Origin: Fusibacter tunisiensis
GTDB taxonomy: Bacteria; Bacillota; Clostridia; Peptostreptococcales; Acidaminobacteraceae
NCBI RefSeq assembly: GCF_016908355.1
Contig: NZ_JAFBDT010000010.1
Location: forward strand, 1-64,000
Length of the DNA stretch: 64,000 nucleotides
Direction: 5' to 3'
Shown here: piece after piece, positions 43,121-52,773 of the stretch
Position numbering within the stretch: the stretch's first letter is position 1
How the letters are laid out: each line of letters opens with the position of its first letter
Translations under genes and position numbers: made by a program
The notes under the pieces: generated by a model
The model's input: only the letters and a program-made list of their open reading frames with translations
Told to the model about the DNA's origin: nothing
Database searches by the model: none

Positions 43121-43987
43121 ATGAGTTTTATTATAATTTCAGGACAGTCAGGTGCGGGCAAAAGTCAGGCAAAAAAAGTGTTTGAAGATTTGGGATTTTA
43201 TTGTGTGGATAATTTACCCCCTTCACTGATTCCCAATTTTCTTGAGCTCATTGAACAAAGTAATGAAAATTTAAGTCATGTTGCTCTGGTAATGGACATT
43301 CGTGGCGGCAAATTTTTTAAAGATCTTGAAAAAAACTTGGTGTTAATGGACGAAAAAAAATACAAGTATCAAATCTTTTATTTTGAAGCAGATGATGACG
43401 TTCTTTTGAAACGATTTAAAGAAACAAGGCGAACACATCCGGTGGATCCAAGTGCCCGTATTGAAGATGCACTTGAGAAAGAAAAGAAAATGTTAAATGC
43501 TTTAAGAGAACAAGCAAATATTGTAATTAATACAAGCAATTTAAATCATGCAGAACTGAAACAGGAAATTTCAAAACATCTTGAAATGGACGTGAGCAAG
43601 AGCCCGATGGCACTAACCTTGATTTCTTTTGGATTTAAACGCGGAATTCCTTTAGATTCTGATTTTGTTTTTGATGTGCGGTTTTTACCAAATCCGTTTT
43701 ATGTGGAAGCTTTGAGGCTTTATACCGGTAACGATCTGCAAGTATCTGATTATGTGATGGGATTTGAGGAAAGTCAGTTGTTTTTCAATCACATTGTAAC
43801 TTTACTGGATTTTGCCTTTTCTAAATTTCAGCAAGATGGTCGAATGCAATTGGTTGTTTCTGTGGGATGCACAGGGGGACAACATAGGTCAGTGACCTTT
43901 ATTAATCGATTGGCAGACTATTATCAACAAAAAGGCCATCCTGTGCAAAAAGTTCACCGAGAAATCAAAGGAGCGTCTAATGATTAA
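43121..43987 (+). CDS. rapZ: RapZ/YvcJ nucleotide-binding protein
   Basis: A 288-residue P-loop protein with Walker A GQSGAGKSQ (about 7-15), Walker B-like VALVMDIRGG, and the RapZ C-terminal domain (RFLPNPFYVE about 191-200; SVGCTGGQHRSV about 247-258). In E. coli it guides small-RNA decay for GlcN-6-P control; in Firmicutes YvcJ binds nucleotides and is tied to competence. GTGGAGG lies ten bases before the ATG. It overlaps yvcK by eight bases. Confidence 0.95.
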   Translation: MSFIIISGQSGAGKSQAKKVFEDLGFYCVDNLPPSLIPNFLELIEQSNENLSHVALVMDIRGGKFFKDLEKNLVLMDEKKYKYQIFYFEADDDVLLKRFKETRRTHPVDPSARIEDALEKEKKMLNALREQANIVINTSNLNHAELKQEISKHLEMDVSKSPMALTLISFGFKRGIPLDSDFVFDVRFLPNPFYVEALRLYTGNDLQVSDYVMGFEESQLFFNHIVTLLDFAFSKFQQDGRMQLVVSVGCTGGQHRSVTFINRLADYYQQKGHPVQKVHREIKGASND

Positions 43988-44954
43988 CATAGTTGCGCTT
44001 GGTGGTGGAACGGGTCTTTCAGTTATTCTTCGAGGACTTAAAGAAATCTCAAACCAAATTACAGCCGTTGTGACGGTTGCCGATGATGGGGGCGGTTCAG
44101 GTGTTTTGAGAGAGGACTTGGGCATGTTACCGCCCGGAGATGTTAGAAACTGTATATTAGCCTTGGCCAATAAAGAACCAATTTTACAGGATCTATTTCA
44201 ATACAGATTTTCAGAAGGACGATTAAAAGGACAAAATTTTGGGAACTTAATGATCGCTGCAATGGTGGGGATTTCAGATAATTTTGAAACCGCGATTAAA
44301 AAAATTGCAGATATATTTGCCATCACAGGAAAGGTGTTACCTGTGTCTGAGGAAGACATCACCCTGTATTCAAAATTGGAGGATGGTACAATTGTTGCTG
44401 GGGAATCCAATATTCCTTTTGAATCAATTAAGCGAAAATCTAGAATTGCATCTATATGGATAGAGCCAGAAGATGCACGAACTGGAAATCAAGTTGTGAA
44501 TCGACTAAAAGAAGCGGATATGATTGTTTTGGGGCCTGGAAGCTTGTTTACAAGTATTATTCCGAATTTATTGATTCATCAAGTTGTGTCTGCCATAAAT
44601 GAAAGTCCTGCAAAGATCTTTTATATTTCAAATGTGATGACACAGCCTGGGGAAACCGATGGTTTATCGGCAGGTAAGCATGCTGAGTTGGTTTTAAAGC
44701 ATACACAATTAAATCGTATAGACTACTTGGTAGCAAATGACGGCAAATTGCCTAAGGACGTTGAAAAAAGATATCAAAATGAATCAGCAGAACCTGTTCT
44801 TATAACAGAACTGGACTGTCAGTATTTGAAAGAAAAGGGCATAGAATTAATACGCGGTAATTTCGTAGAGGTTAAAAAAGGCTATGTAAGACATGATGCA
44901 ACTGAAATTAGCAATAAGCTATTGGAACATATCGAACGTGTTTATAACCGGTAG
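43980..44954 (+). CDS. yvcK: YvcK/GlmR gluconeogenesis factor
   Basis: A 324-residue CofD-like protein that binds UDP-sugars and steers carbon toward peptidoglycan precursors in Firmicutes. GGGTGLSVILRGLK (about 8-21) and TVADDGGGSGVLR (about 36-48) form the nucleotide site; GPGSLFTSIIPNLL (about 181-194) is also family-typical. In most Firmicutes yvcK is followed by whiA; here tnaA and a Nudix gene sit between them. Confidence 0.96.
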   Translation: MINIVALGGGTGLSVILRGLKEISNQITAVVTVADDGGGSGVLREDLGMLPPGDVRNCILALANKEPILQDLFQYRFSEGRLKGQNFGNLMIAAMVGISDNFETAIKKIADIFAITGKVLPVSEEDITLYSKLEDGTIVAGESNIPFESIKRKSRIASIWIEPEDARTGNQVVNRLKEADMIVLGPGSLFTSIIPNLLIHQVVSAINESPAKIFYISNVMTQPGETDGLSAGKHAELVLKHTQLNRIDYLVANDGKLPKDVEKRYQNESAEPVLITELDCQYLKEKGIELIRGNFVEVKKGYVRHDATEISNKLLEHIERVYNR

Positions 44955-45000
44955 GGCGTCAATATTTAATTTTTAGTTTTTCTTTAACAGCAGATTGATG

Positions 45001-45131
45001 TATAATTAAAGAGACAAAAAAATTAGCAGCCATATTATTTTTTTGTAAGACTCAGTAGAAATGACAGTGTGATTTGCAAAGGTAATGCTCTTATCTTTTA
45101 AAAAATTCACCTTTATAAAAATTAAAGGAGG
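45001..45131 (+). promoter_or_regulatory. Candidate promoter and leader of tnaA
   Basis: TATAAT at 45001-45006 begins a leader of about 130 bases up to AAAGGAGG at 45124-45131. No good -35 is seen. I searched for a TnaC-like leader peptide: the short frames here are three or four codons and contain no Trp, so the enterobacterial attenuation system is absent. No riboswitch is recognised. Confidence 0.45.
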
Positions 45132-45138
45132 TTTTTTT

Positions 45139-46521
45139 ATGGCTAAAAGAGTACCAGAACCATTTAAAATTAAAATGGTAGAGAAAATTAGTATTATCCC
45201 AAAAGAGGAACGTGAAAAGCGTCTTGTTGAAGCTGGATACAACCCATTTTCACTTCGTGCTGAAGATATTTACATTGATCTTTTAACCGATAGTGGTACA
45301 GGTGCTATGAGTGACCGCCAATGGGCTGCAATTATGATTGGAGACGAATCTTACGCAGGTAGCCGTTCTTTTTATGCATTGGAAGAAGTGGTTCAAAAAA
45401 TCACAGGGTATAAATACGTTATTCCGTCACATCAAGGACGTGGTGCGGAGCAGGTAGTCCTTCCAAATTTAATTCAGCATAAGGGTCAAATTGTACTGAA
45501 CAATATGCACTTTGATACGACTATGGGGCATGTATTGTTAGCAGGTGGAAAGCCGGTTAATCTAATTGACGCAAAAGCATTTGATACAGAAACTTATGAT
45601 GATTTTAAAGGAGATTTTGATTTGCCGGCATTAGAGTCTTATATTGACACACATGGTGTCGAAAATATAGCAGCTCTAATTATTACTGTTACGTGTAATT
45701 CATCTGGCGGACAACCTATTTCTATGGCGAATATCAAGGCGGCAAGTGAGATTGCACACAAAAAAGGATTGCCAGTATGGATTGATGCAGCTAGATATGC
45801 CGAAAATGCTTATTTCATTAAAACGCGTGAAAAGGGTTATGAAGACAAAACGATTCTTGAAATTTCTCAAGAGATGTTTGGTTATGCAGATGGCATGATG
45901 ATGAGCGCAAAAAAAGATGGCATTGTGAATATGGGTGGCTTAATTGCCATTAAAGAGGATGAAGAATTCTACAACATTTGCAGATCTACAGTTGTGCCAA
46001 TGGAAGGATTTCCAACTTATGGTGGATTGGCTGGAAGAGACATGCAGGCTTTGGCTGTTGGTCTTGAAGAAGCGCTGGAGTATAGCTATCTTGACTATAG
46101 AATTAGTCAAGTTAAGTACTTAGGAGATCGACTTAGAGAAGCCGGTGTTCCGATTCAATATCCAACTGGAGGCCACGCTGTGTTTGTGGACTGTAAAAAA
46201 TTATGTCCTCAGATCCCGTATTATGAATTTCCGGCTCAGGCTGTGTGTAATGCAGTATATATTGAAAGTGGTGTAAGACCTGTTGAAATCGGTTCGTTTT
46301 TATTGGGAAGAGACGATGAAACGGGAGAGCCTCTTGAATCTCCACTTGAATTGATGCGACTTACGATTCCAAGAAGAGTCTATACAAATGATCATATGGA
46401 TTATATTGCAGAGGCTGTTATTAAAGTTGCAAAATATGCGCATACCTTAAAAGGTTTTGAATTTGATTATGAGCCAAAAGTATTGAGACATTTTACAGCT
46501 AAATTAAAGCCTGTAAAGTAA
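45139..46521 (+). CDS. tnaA: Tryptophanase (tryptophan indole-lyase)
   Basis: A 460-residue PLP enzyme splitting tryptophan to indole, pyruvate and ammonia. The PLP lysine is in MSAKKDG (about residue 256). Residues separating it from tyrosine phenol-lyase favour tryptophanase: Asp in HFDTTMGH (126; Thr in the phenol-lyase), [11 protein letters not shown] in place of the Arg-bearing loop, and His in LRHFTAKL near the C-terminus. ATG 45139 follows AAAGGAGG by seven bases. The gene is on its own between yvcK and a long terminator hairpin. No TnaB permease is adjacent. Confidence 0.93.
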   Translation: MAKRVPEPFKIKMVEKISIIPKEEREKRLVEAGYNPFSLRAEDIYIDLLTDSGTGAMSDRQWAAIMIGDESYAGSRSFYALEEVVQKITGYKYVIPSHQGRGAEQVVLPNLIQHKGQIVLNNMHFDTTMGHVLLAGGKPVNLIDAKAFDTETYDDFKGDFDLPALESYIDTHGVENIAALIITVTCNSSGGQPISMANIKAASEIAHKKGLPVWIDAARYAENAYFIKTREKGYEDKTILEISQEMFGYADGMMMSAKKDGIVNMGGLIAIKEDEEFYNICRSTVVPMEGFPTYGGLAGRDMQALAVGLEEALEYSYLDYRISQVKYLGDRLREAGVPIQYPTGGHAVFVDCKKLCPQIPYYEFPAQAVCNAVYIESGVRPVEIGSFLLGRDDETGEPLESPLELMRLTIPRRVYTNDHMDYIAEAVIKVAKYAHTLKGFEFDYEPKVLRHFTAKLKPVK

Positions 46522-46535
46522 GTCAAATAAATAAA

Positions 46536-46597
46536 GAGATGTATTGCCAAAATCAGTGGATGGAAACGCTGACAGGTTTGGTAATACATCTTTTTTT
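46536..46597 (+). terminator. Terminator after tnaA
   Basis: AGATGTATTGCCAAA pairs with TTTGGTAATACATCT (14 pairs, one G/T bulge site), enclosing a smaller TCAG/CTGA hairpin, then TTTTTTT. A long, strong terminator. Confidence 0.88.
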
Positions 46598-46641
46598 ATG
46601 GTATACTTATAGTGAATTACTTTGTGTGGGAAGGTGATGAT

Positions 46642-47064
46642 TTGAAAAGAGTATACAGTGCTGGAGGTGTTGTTGTTCTTGGGAACAGCATTCTTATGCT
46701 CCAAAAAATAAACGGTGATTGGGTGTTGCCTAAAGGAAAAATTGAAAAAAATGAGTCTACGGAAGAAGCAGCTAGCCGGGAGGTTCGTGAAGAAGCCGGA
46801 ATTAAAACAAAAATACTCAGTCCAATAGGTGAAACGTCTTACCGTTTTAAGAATTATTGGTCGAATAACCATGTTATTGAAAAAAAGGTTGTTTGGTATC
46901 TTATGAGAGCTTTAAACTCCAACACACATCCACAGAGAGAAGAAGGATTTGTAGACGCTAAATTTATTCACGTGGACAACGTTATTGCCCTTGCTAAATA
47001 TGATGATGAACGCGACATACTGATTCGCGCGCTGGAGATTATTGAAACGATGGAAGGTGAATAA
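46642..47064 (+). CDS. Nudix hydrolase
   Basis: About 140 residues with a complete Nudix box (GKIEKNE, seven residues, REVREEAGI; about 37-59) in the usual GX5EX7REUXEEXGU arrangement. The tight GKWDLPKGK-like lead-in (GDWVLPKGK) resembles diadenosine polyphosphate or ADP-ribose hydrolases. TTG at 46642 is the likely start, since GGGAAGGTGA lies just upstream; a GTG at 46612 has no such site. TATACT at 46602-46607 with a TGG extension is a likely promoter. The stop abuts whiA. Confidence 0.88.
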   Translation: MKRVYSAGGVVVLGNSILMLQKINGDWVLPKGKIEKNESTEEAASREVREEAGIKTKILSPIGETSYRFKNYWSNNHVIEKKVVWYLMRALNSNTHPQREEGFVDAKFIHVDNVIALAKYDDERDILIRALEIIETMEGE

Positions 47065-48018
47065 ATGTCATTCTCATCAAAAGCCAAAAATGAACTGGCA
47101 TTGATACGTACTGAAGCAAAGTGTTGTAATCGGGCTGAACTTTCAGGTATTATCCGGGTTAGTGGTGCTTTGGAATTCGGTGGATTAACGGTTATAAATC
47201 TTCGCATTACAACAGAAAACCCTGCTGTTGCACGATTGGTATTTATCTTGCTGAAAAAAGTATATAAATTGCATTCAGGGTTGGTAATGAAGGAAAATAA
47301 GATGCTGAATAAGCATCATCTGTACGAGATTTATATTGAAAAAGCAAATGATATTTTGTTGGATTTGGATTTACTCAGATTAGAGGGAGATAGTATTTTA
47401 CTGAATGATGCTTTTCCTGAAAAACTTGTCTCAAAAAAGTGTTGTAAAAAAGCATATTTGAGGGGTGTTTTTTTAGGTGGTGGTTCTATAAGTGCGCCAG
47501 AAAAAAGTTATCATATGGAGTTGATTACCCATAATCAAACCTACGCAGAGCAATTGGCTGACTTTATGAACAGTCAATTTAATCTTGGAGCAAAAACCAC
47601 GCTTAGAAAGAAAAATTATATTGTTTACTTGAAAGAGAGCGAGAAAATAGTCGATTTTCTAAATGTAATTGGTGCCCATAAAACGCTTTTGGATTATGAA
47701 AATGTTCGAATTATTAAACAAATGCGAAACAATGTAAATCGAGTTGTAAATTGTGAAACTGCAAATTTAAGCAAGACCATTGATGCCGCTTATGAACAAA
47801 TAGCGGCTATCCGAATTTTAGACGATCATATTGGACTTGAAGCCCTTCCTGAAAGGCTAAGGGAAATTGCAAGAATAAGAGTGGATAATCCTGAAGCATC
47901 ATTGAAAGAATTAGGAGAATTGGTATCGCCACCAATTGGAAAATCCGGCGTTAATCATCGATTAAAAAAAATATTGGAAATGGCAGAAAAATATAATATT
48001 GGAAGAGGTATGGTATGA
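47065..48018 (+). CDS. whiA: WhiA-family DNA-binding protein
   Basis: A 317-residue protein with a LAGLIDADG-homing-endonuclease-like N-terminal part (RGVFLGGGSISAP near 133) and a C-terminal helix-turn-helix (ASLKELGELVSPPIGKSGVN near 284). In Streptomyces it controls sporulation genes; in Firmicutes it affects division and chromosome segregation. The ATG immediately follows the Nudix stop, with GGAAGGTGA upstream. It overlaps the lipoprotein gene by four bases. Confidence 0.95.
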   Translation: MSFSSKAKNELALIRTEAKCCNRAELSGIIRVSGALEFGGLTVINLRITTENPAVARLVFILLKKVYKLHSGLVMKENKMLNKHHLYEIYIEKANDILLDLDLLRLEGDSILLNDAFPEKLVSKKCCKKAYLRGVFLGGGSISAPEKSYHMELITHNQTYAEQLADFMNSQFNLGAKTTLRKKNYIVYLKESEKIVDFLNVIGAHKTLLDYENVRIIKQMRNNVNRVVNCETANLSKTIDAAYEQIAAIRILDDHIGLEALPERLREIARIRVDNPEASLKELGELVSPPIGKSGVNHRLKKILEMAEKYNIGRGMV

Positions 48019-49271
48019 GAAAGTTTAACGTTATTCTATTGATTCTAGTTGGCGTTCTGTTTTTGGCGGGTTGTGAATTGCCTGATGATATTTCTAAAGG
48101 GAATGATCCAAATCTCAAAAACTGGGAACTTTTGGCCGAAAGTGCTGAAAACACAAGTGTTACTCTAGTGACAGATTATGAAGATCCTGTTGTTTTAGAG
48201 TGGTTAAAGAAAGAATATGCAGATTTTCTGAAAGCGGAATATGACATTGAACTTAATGTTGTGGTTCAATCTTATCAAAGGATGTTAGAAATCCTGTCAG
48301 AAGATCAAGCACTTGAAAACAATGAAGGACGTTATGACTTAATCTTGCTTCGTGAAGAGGGTTTTTCTGAACTTCATAACAAGCAATTGTTATATGGCCC
48401 CTTTTATGACAGCATGCCCAATTTCAGTACGTATGTAGATACAAATCTGTTTGAATTTAAGTATAAAGAAGGGCTTTTGGTTGAGGGATATCTGGTGCCT
48501 ATCGGTCGAAAGCAATTGTCTATGATTTATAATCAAGATATTTTTTATGAGCCACCTGCAGACTATGATGATTTGATGACTTTTGTCAAAGAATACAAGC
48601 GATCTTTTGTTTATCCAGACCCAAGAGCATCTGAAGTAGGTATGAATTTTGTCGTAGGATTAGCCGTAAGAAATGCAAACTACGAGAAGCTTTTGGTGGC
48701 TAAAACAGATCAAGAAGTTGCCCAATTAATTGGAGATGGACTTGAACTTTTAAACGATATTGAGCCCTATCTGTATGAAACTGGGGAATGGTACCCAGAA
48801 TCCATAAGTGATATAGAAGACCTCTTTATTGAGGGAGAATTGGTATTTTCTATGAGTATGAACTATGATTATGCCACTCAAATGGCGAGAGATTATATTT
48901 TTCCAGAGGGTTCTGCTTCTTTTATATTTGAAGGTGGAACGACTGGTCCGGTTGAATGGGCAGGAATCCCATTTAACGCACCAAATAAATCAGGTGCAAT
49001 TGTTGCCATTGAAGCTTTTCTTTCACCAGAAATACAAGGATCAAGATACGATGAAAAGCACGGTGGATACTTGCCAATTTATACAGTAGGCCATACGCCA
49101 GAAGAGGCGTTTTCAGAATTAGACACTGTACGGGTACGGTCCACGTCTGTTAAGTACGAGACGTTTTTAAATTCGAGAATTGGCGACTTGCCAAAGCCAG
49201 TGAAAGAGATGATTATAGATCTTTGGGAAGAAAACGTATTGGATGATCATTCCGAATCTCCCGAGTTATAA
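48015..49271 (+). CDS. Solute-binding lipoprotein, ABC-transporter type
   Basis: A 418-residue exported lipoprotein. The signal peptide ends in a lipobox LAGC (Cys about 20), followed by an extracellular solute-binding fold (family 1-like; WNKY-like VTLVTDYEDP, YNQDIF, and WAGIPFNAPNKSGAIVAIEAFL). It would bind an oligosaccharide or small anion for a membrane permease. No permease or ATPase gene is adjacent, so it is an orphan. Its ATG overlaps the whiA stop (ATGA). Confidence 0.82.
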   Translation: MRKFNVILLILVGVLFLAGCELPDDISKGNDPNLKNWELLAESAENTSVTLVTDYEDPVVLEWLKKEYADFLKAEYDIELNVVVQSYQRMLEILSEDQALENNEGRYDLILLREEGFSELHNKQLLYGPFYDSMPNFSTYVDTNLFEFKYKEGLLVEGYLVPIGRKQLSMIYNQDIFYEPPADYDDLMTFVKEYKRSFVYPDPRASEVGMNFVVGLAVRNANYEKLLVAKTDQEVAQLIGDGLELLNDIEPYLYETGEWYPESISDIEDLFIEGELVFSMSMNYDYATQMARDYIFPEGSASFIFEGGTTGPVEWAGIPFNAPNKSGAIVAIEAFLSPEIQGSRYDEKHGGYLPIYTVGHTPEEAFSELDTVRVRSTSVKYETFLNSRIGDLPKPVKEMIIDLWEENVLDDHSESPEL

Positions 49272-49280
49272 GGAGCCTTT

Positions 49281-52200
49281 ATGGACAAATCAAAATTCGT
49301 GCACCTTCATTTGCATACGGAATACAGTTTGCTTGATGGATTTGCAAGAATAGATAAACTGTTCCAGCGTGTTAAGGAATTAAATATGGACACGGTTGCT
49401 ATTACAGATCATGGCGTGATGTTTGGCGCAGTGGAATTTTATAAAGCTGCTAAAAAACATGGGGTTAAACCTATTATTGGCTGTGAAGTTTATGTGGCGT
49501 CCAGAAGTCGATTTGATAAAGTGCCTACTGTGGATAAGAACAGTGGGCATTTAATCCTACTTGCACAAAACAAAACAGGGTATCAAAACCTAATTGAATT
49601 GGTGTCCAAAGGGTATACTGAAGGTTTCTATTATAAACCGAGAATTGATTATGAGTTGTTGGAGGCCCATGCAGAAGGCTTGATTGGTCTAAGTGCATGT
49701 TTGGCTGGTGATATCCCGAGGCTTATTTTGAATGGAGATGAAAAGGGCGCAGAGCAGTTGGCTTTGAGACTTAAAGCCTGTTTTGCACCGGGAAATTTTT
49801 ATTTAGAATTACAAGACCATGGTTTAAGGGAACAACACCTTGTAAATCAGAAATTAATAGCCTTTTCCAATCGACTAACCATTCCACTGGTGGCTACCAA
49901 TGATGTCCATTACTTAAATCAGGAAGACGTCGAAACACATGATATTTTACTTTGTATTCAAACGGGTAAAACCCTATCGGATCGTGACCGTATACGATTC
50001 CCAAGTGATGCTTTTTACCTCAAAAGTCCTGAAGAAATGAGATCAATTTTTGGATCACATCCTGAGGCACTTGAAAACACATTAAAAATAGCTGAAAAAT
50101 GTAACTTTGATTTTGATTTCGATGCCATGCACTTGCCGGCATATCAATTGAATGGCGGAGAAACCGCACAAGAGAAGTTAATAACTTTATGTACCGAAGG
50201 ACTCTATCAAAAGTATTCTGTTACAAGTATGCACTTGGAACGTATGCAGTATGAATTGGATACAATCCATGCAATGGGTTATGATGATTATTTTCTTATT
50301 GTTTGGGATTTTATTAAATATGCTAAAGAACTTGGTATTTTTGTTGGACCTGGACGTGGTAGTTGTGGTGGCAGTTTAGTTGCTTATATATTGGATATTA
50401 CTGAAGTGGATCCTTTGAAATACGATTTGATTTTTGAACGGTTTTTAAATCCTGAACGTGTTACAATGCCTGATATTGATATTGACTTTGAAGACGATAG
50501 ACGGGGAGAAGTAATTGACTATGTGATACAAAAGTATGGGAAAGAGCGTGTCGCTCAAATTATAACTTTTGGAACAATGGCGGCGCGTGCTGCCATAAGA
50601 GACGTGGGCAGGGTAATGGATATTCCTTATCAAGAAGTTGACCGTTTGGCCAAAGAAATTCCCATGGAAATTGGAATGACATTGGAACGTGCATTGCATA
50701 AAAGTCCAAAGTTAAATACTCTGCTGGCGTCAAATGTGACTTATCAGCACCTAATGAAATCTGCAATTAAGTTGGAAGGGATTCCGCGTCACGCATCTAC
50801 GCATGCAGCGGGAATTGTAATTTCCAAAGAATCTATTGACCATTATGTCCCCTTATATGTTCAGGATGATAATGTTACAACACAGTTCAACATGAATCTT
50901 ATTGAAGAGCTTGGATTGTTAAAAATGGATTTTTTAGGTCTTAGAACATTGACAGTTATCAAAAATGCTTTAAAATTAATTGAAGAGACTCAATCGGTTA
51001 AATTGGATCTTTCATGTATACCGTATGATGATGCGGGGGTTTATCAAATGATTGGAAAAGGAGATACTTTAGGCCTTTTTCAACTTGAATCTGCTGGATT
51101 TAGAAGATTCATGCGTGACTTAAAACCCACCGTTTTTGAAGATATCATTGCCGGGATATCTTTGTACCGGCCGGGACCGATGGATTCAATACCAATGTAC
51201 ATCCGCAATAAAAATGACCATTCTTTGATTCAGTACAAAACCGAACGCCTTAAATCTATTTTAGATGTAACTTATGGGTGCCTGGTCTACCAAGAACAGG
51301 TTATGCGAATTGTTAGAGAACTGGCAGGGTATAGCTATGGGCGTAGTGATATTGTAAGACGTGCAATGAGCAAAAAGAAAATGGATGTTATGGCACGTGA
51401 GCGACAGTATTTTGTTCAAGGCTTGACAGATGAATCTGGAGAAATATTAATTCAAGGCTGCAAACGAAATGGCATTGATGAAAACACAGCCAATTCTATT
51501 TTTGATGAGATGATTGATTTTGCAAAGTACGCTTTTAATAAGTCTCATGCAGCTGGCTACGCCATTATTGCCTACCAGACAGCATATCTTAAATACCATT
51601 GGCCTACTGAATTTATGGCCGCTTTGATGACGAGTATAATGGGGAATCATTCGAAGTTGGCAGCTTATATCCAAGATGCAAAAGACCATCAGATTAAGGT
51701 GTTACCGCCTTCTGTAAATCATAGTATGGCTGGATTTTCTGTTGAAAATGGGACGATTCGATATGGCTTAAATGCAATAAAGAATGTTGGTCGTGGTGTG
51801 ATCGAAGCCATTATAAAAGGGAGAACCGGAGAGCCCTTTAAAGGATTTTATGATTTTTGTGAACGCGTCGATGTATCAGAACTCAATAAAAAAGCGGTTG
51901 AAAGTCTGATTAAGTCAGGAGCTTTTGATGAATTAGGCCACAAAAGGTCACAAATGCTGGCAATATTTGAACGGGTTGTAGATGGCATGCACGCTTTAAA
52001 TCGTAGAGGTGCTCAAGGACAAGTTTCCATATTTAATATGGAAAATGCGGCATTTACAAGTGAAGACGTTGGAAATGAAATGCCAGATATTCCAGAATTA
52101 AGACAATCAACATATTTACAGTTTGAAAAGGAAATGTTGGGTATTTATTTGACAGGTCATCCATTAGAGCCTTACAAACTATATTTGGAACAAACGGTTA

Positions 52201-52754
52201 ATGCAAATCTACTTGAAATAAAGGAATCCATAAAAGAAGAAACGCCTATTGTCAGGGATGGCGACCGGATTGTAGTGGGGGGCTTGATTGCGGATTTAAC
52301 AACAAAGCTGACCAAACACAGTCAATACATGGCTTTTTTGACACTTGAAGATTTGTATGAGCAAATGGAAATAATTGTTTTCCCGAAAGTTTATGACCGT
52401 ACACGAGACTTTTTAAAGAAAGAAGCAACGGTACTTATTCATGGTAGAGTCACTGTGAAAGAAGATGAAGATCCCAAATTGGTTGCTGAACAAATTGTTA
52501 TGTTGGATGAACTTAAGTTGAAGGAAAAACCCAAAAAGGTGTATGTTAAAATTTCAGGTAATAAACAGACGCTACTAACGCGGTTGAATGATGTTTTGGC
52601 ACAAGAGACAACTACTGGAAAACCTATGGAAGTGATTTTTTATGTGGCAGAGACAGGTGAAAAGCTTAGGTATAAATCGAAAGTCAAAGTGTCACGAAAA
52701 TTATTGGAACAGATTCAAGCAATTGTAGGTGAAAAAAACATTAAGATTCAGTAA
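49281..52754 (+). CDS. dnaE: DNA polymerase III alpha subunit, DnaE type
   Basis: A 1157-residue replicative polymerase. N-terminal PHP domain (HLHLHTEYSLLDG, about 8-20), palm with PDIDIDFEDDRR (about 396-407; two catalytic Asp), third catalytic Asp region LKMDFLGL (about 545), tandem helix-hairpin-helix, then an OB-fold (about 990-1070, IVVGGLIADLTTK). No 3'-5' exonuclease, so it is DnaE, not PolC. AAGGAG precedes the ATG. It leads the dnaE-pfkA-pyk string common in Firmicutes, though accD/accA are missing. Confidence 0.97.
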   Translation: MDKSKFVHLHLHTEYSLLDGFARIDKLFQRVKELNMDTVAITDHGVMFGAVEFYKAAKKHGVKPIIGCEVYVASRSRFDKVPTVDKNSGHLILLAQNKTGYQNLIELVSKGYTEGFYYKPRIDYELLEAHAEGLIGLSACLAGDIPRLILNGDEKGAEQLALRLKACFAPGNFYLELQDHGLREQHLVNQKLIAFSNRLTIPLVATNDVHYLNQEDVETHDILLCIQTGKTLSDRDRIRFPSDAFYLKSPEEMRSIFGSHPEALENTLKIAEKCNFDFDFDAMHLPAYQLNGGETAQEKLITLCTEGLYQKYSVTSMHLERMQYELDTIHAMGYDDYFLIVWDFIKYAKELGIFVGPGRGSCGGSLVAYILDITEVDPLKYDLIFERFLNPERVTMPDIDIDFEDDRRGEVIDYVIQKYGKERVAQIITFGTMAARAAIRDVGRVMDIPYQEVDRLAKEIPMEIGMTLERALHKSPKLNTLLASNVTYQHLMKSAIKLEGIPRHASTHAAGIVISKESIDHYVPLYVQDDNVTTQFNMNLIEELGLLKMDFLGLRTLTVIKNALKLIEETQSVKLDLSCIPYDDAGVYQMIGKGDTLGLFQLESAGFRRFMRDLKPTVFEDIIAGISLYRPGPMDSIPMYIRNKNDHSLIQYKTERLKSILDVTYGCLVYQEQVMRIVRELAGYSYGRSDIVRRAMSKKKMDVMARERQYFVQGLTDESGEILIQGCKRNGIDENTANSIFDEMIDFAKYAFNKSHAAGYAIIAYQTAYLKYHWPTEFMAALMTSIMGNHSKLAAYIQDAKDHQIKVLPPSVNHSMAGFSVENGTIRYGLNAIKNVGRGVIEAIIKGRTGEPFKGFYDFCERVDVSELNKKAVESLIKSGAFDELGHKRSQMLAIFERVVDGMHALNRRGAQGQVSIFNMENAAFTSEDVGNEMPDIPELRQSTYLQFEKEMLGIYLTGHPLEPYKLYLEQTVNANLLEIKESIKEETPIVRDGDRIVVGGLIADLTTKLTKHSQYMAFLTLEDLYEQMEIIVFPKVYDRTRDFLKKEATVLIHGRVTVKEDEDPKLVAEQIVMLDELKLKEKPKKVYVKISGNKQTLLTRLNDVLAQETTTGKPMEVIFYVAETGEKLRYKSKVKVSRKLLEQIQAIVGEKNIKIQ

Positions 52755-52773
52755 GTAAGCAAGGAGTGATGGA

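Noticed and set aside
45085-45138. In-frame 18-codon extension of tnaA
   Set aside because: The ATG at 45139 follows AAAGGAGG at normal distance and matches the usual tryptophanase N-terminus.
45139-46521. Tyrosine phenol-lyase instead of tryptophanase
   Set aside because: The diagnostic Asp in HFDTTMGH, the [11 protein letters not shown] loop and the C-terminal HFTAKL are tryptophanase-type; the phenol-lyase Thr and Arg are missing.
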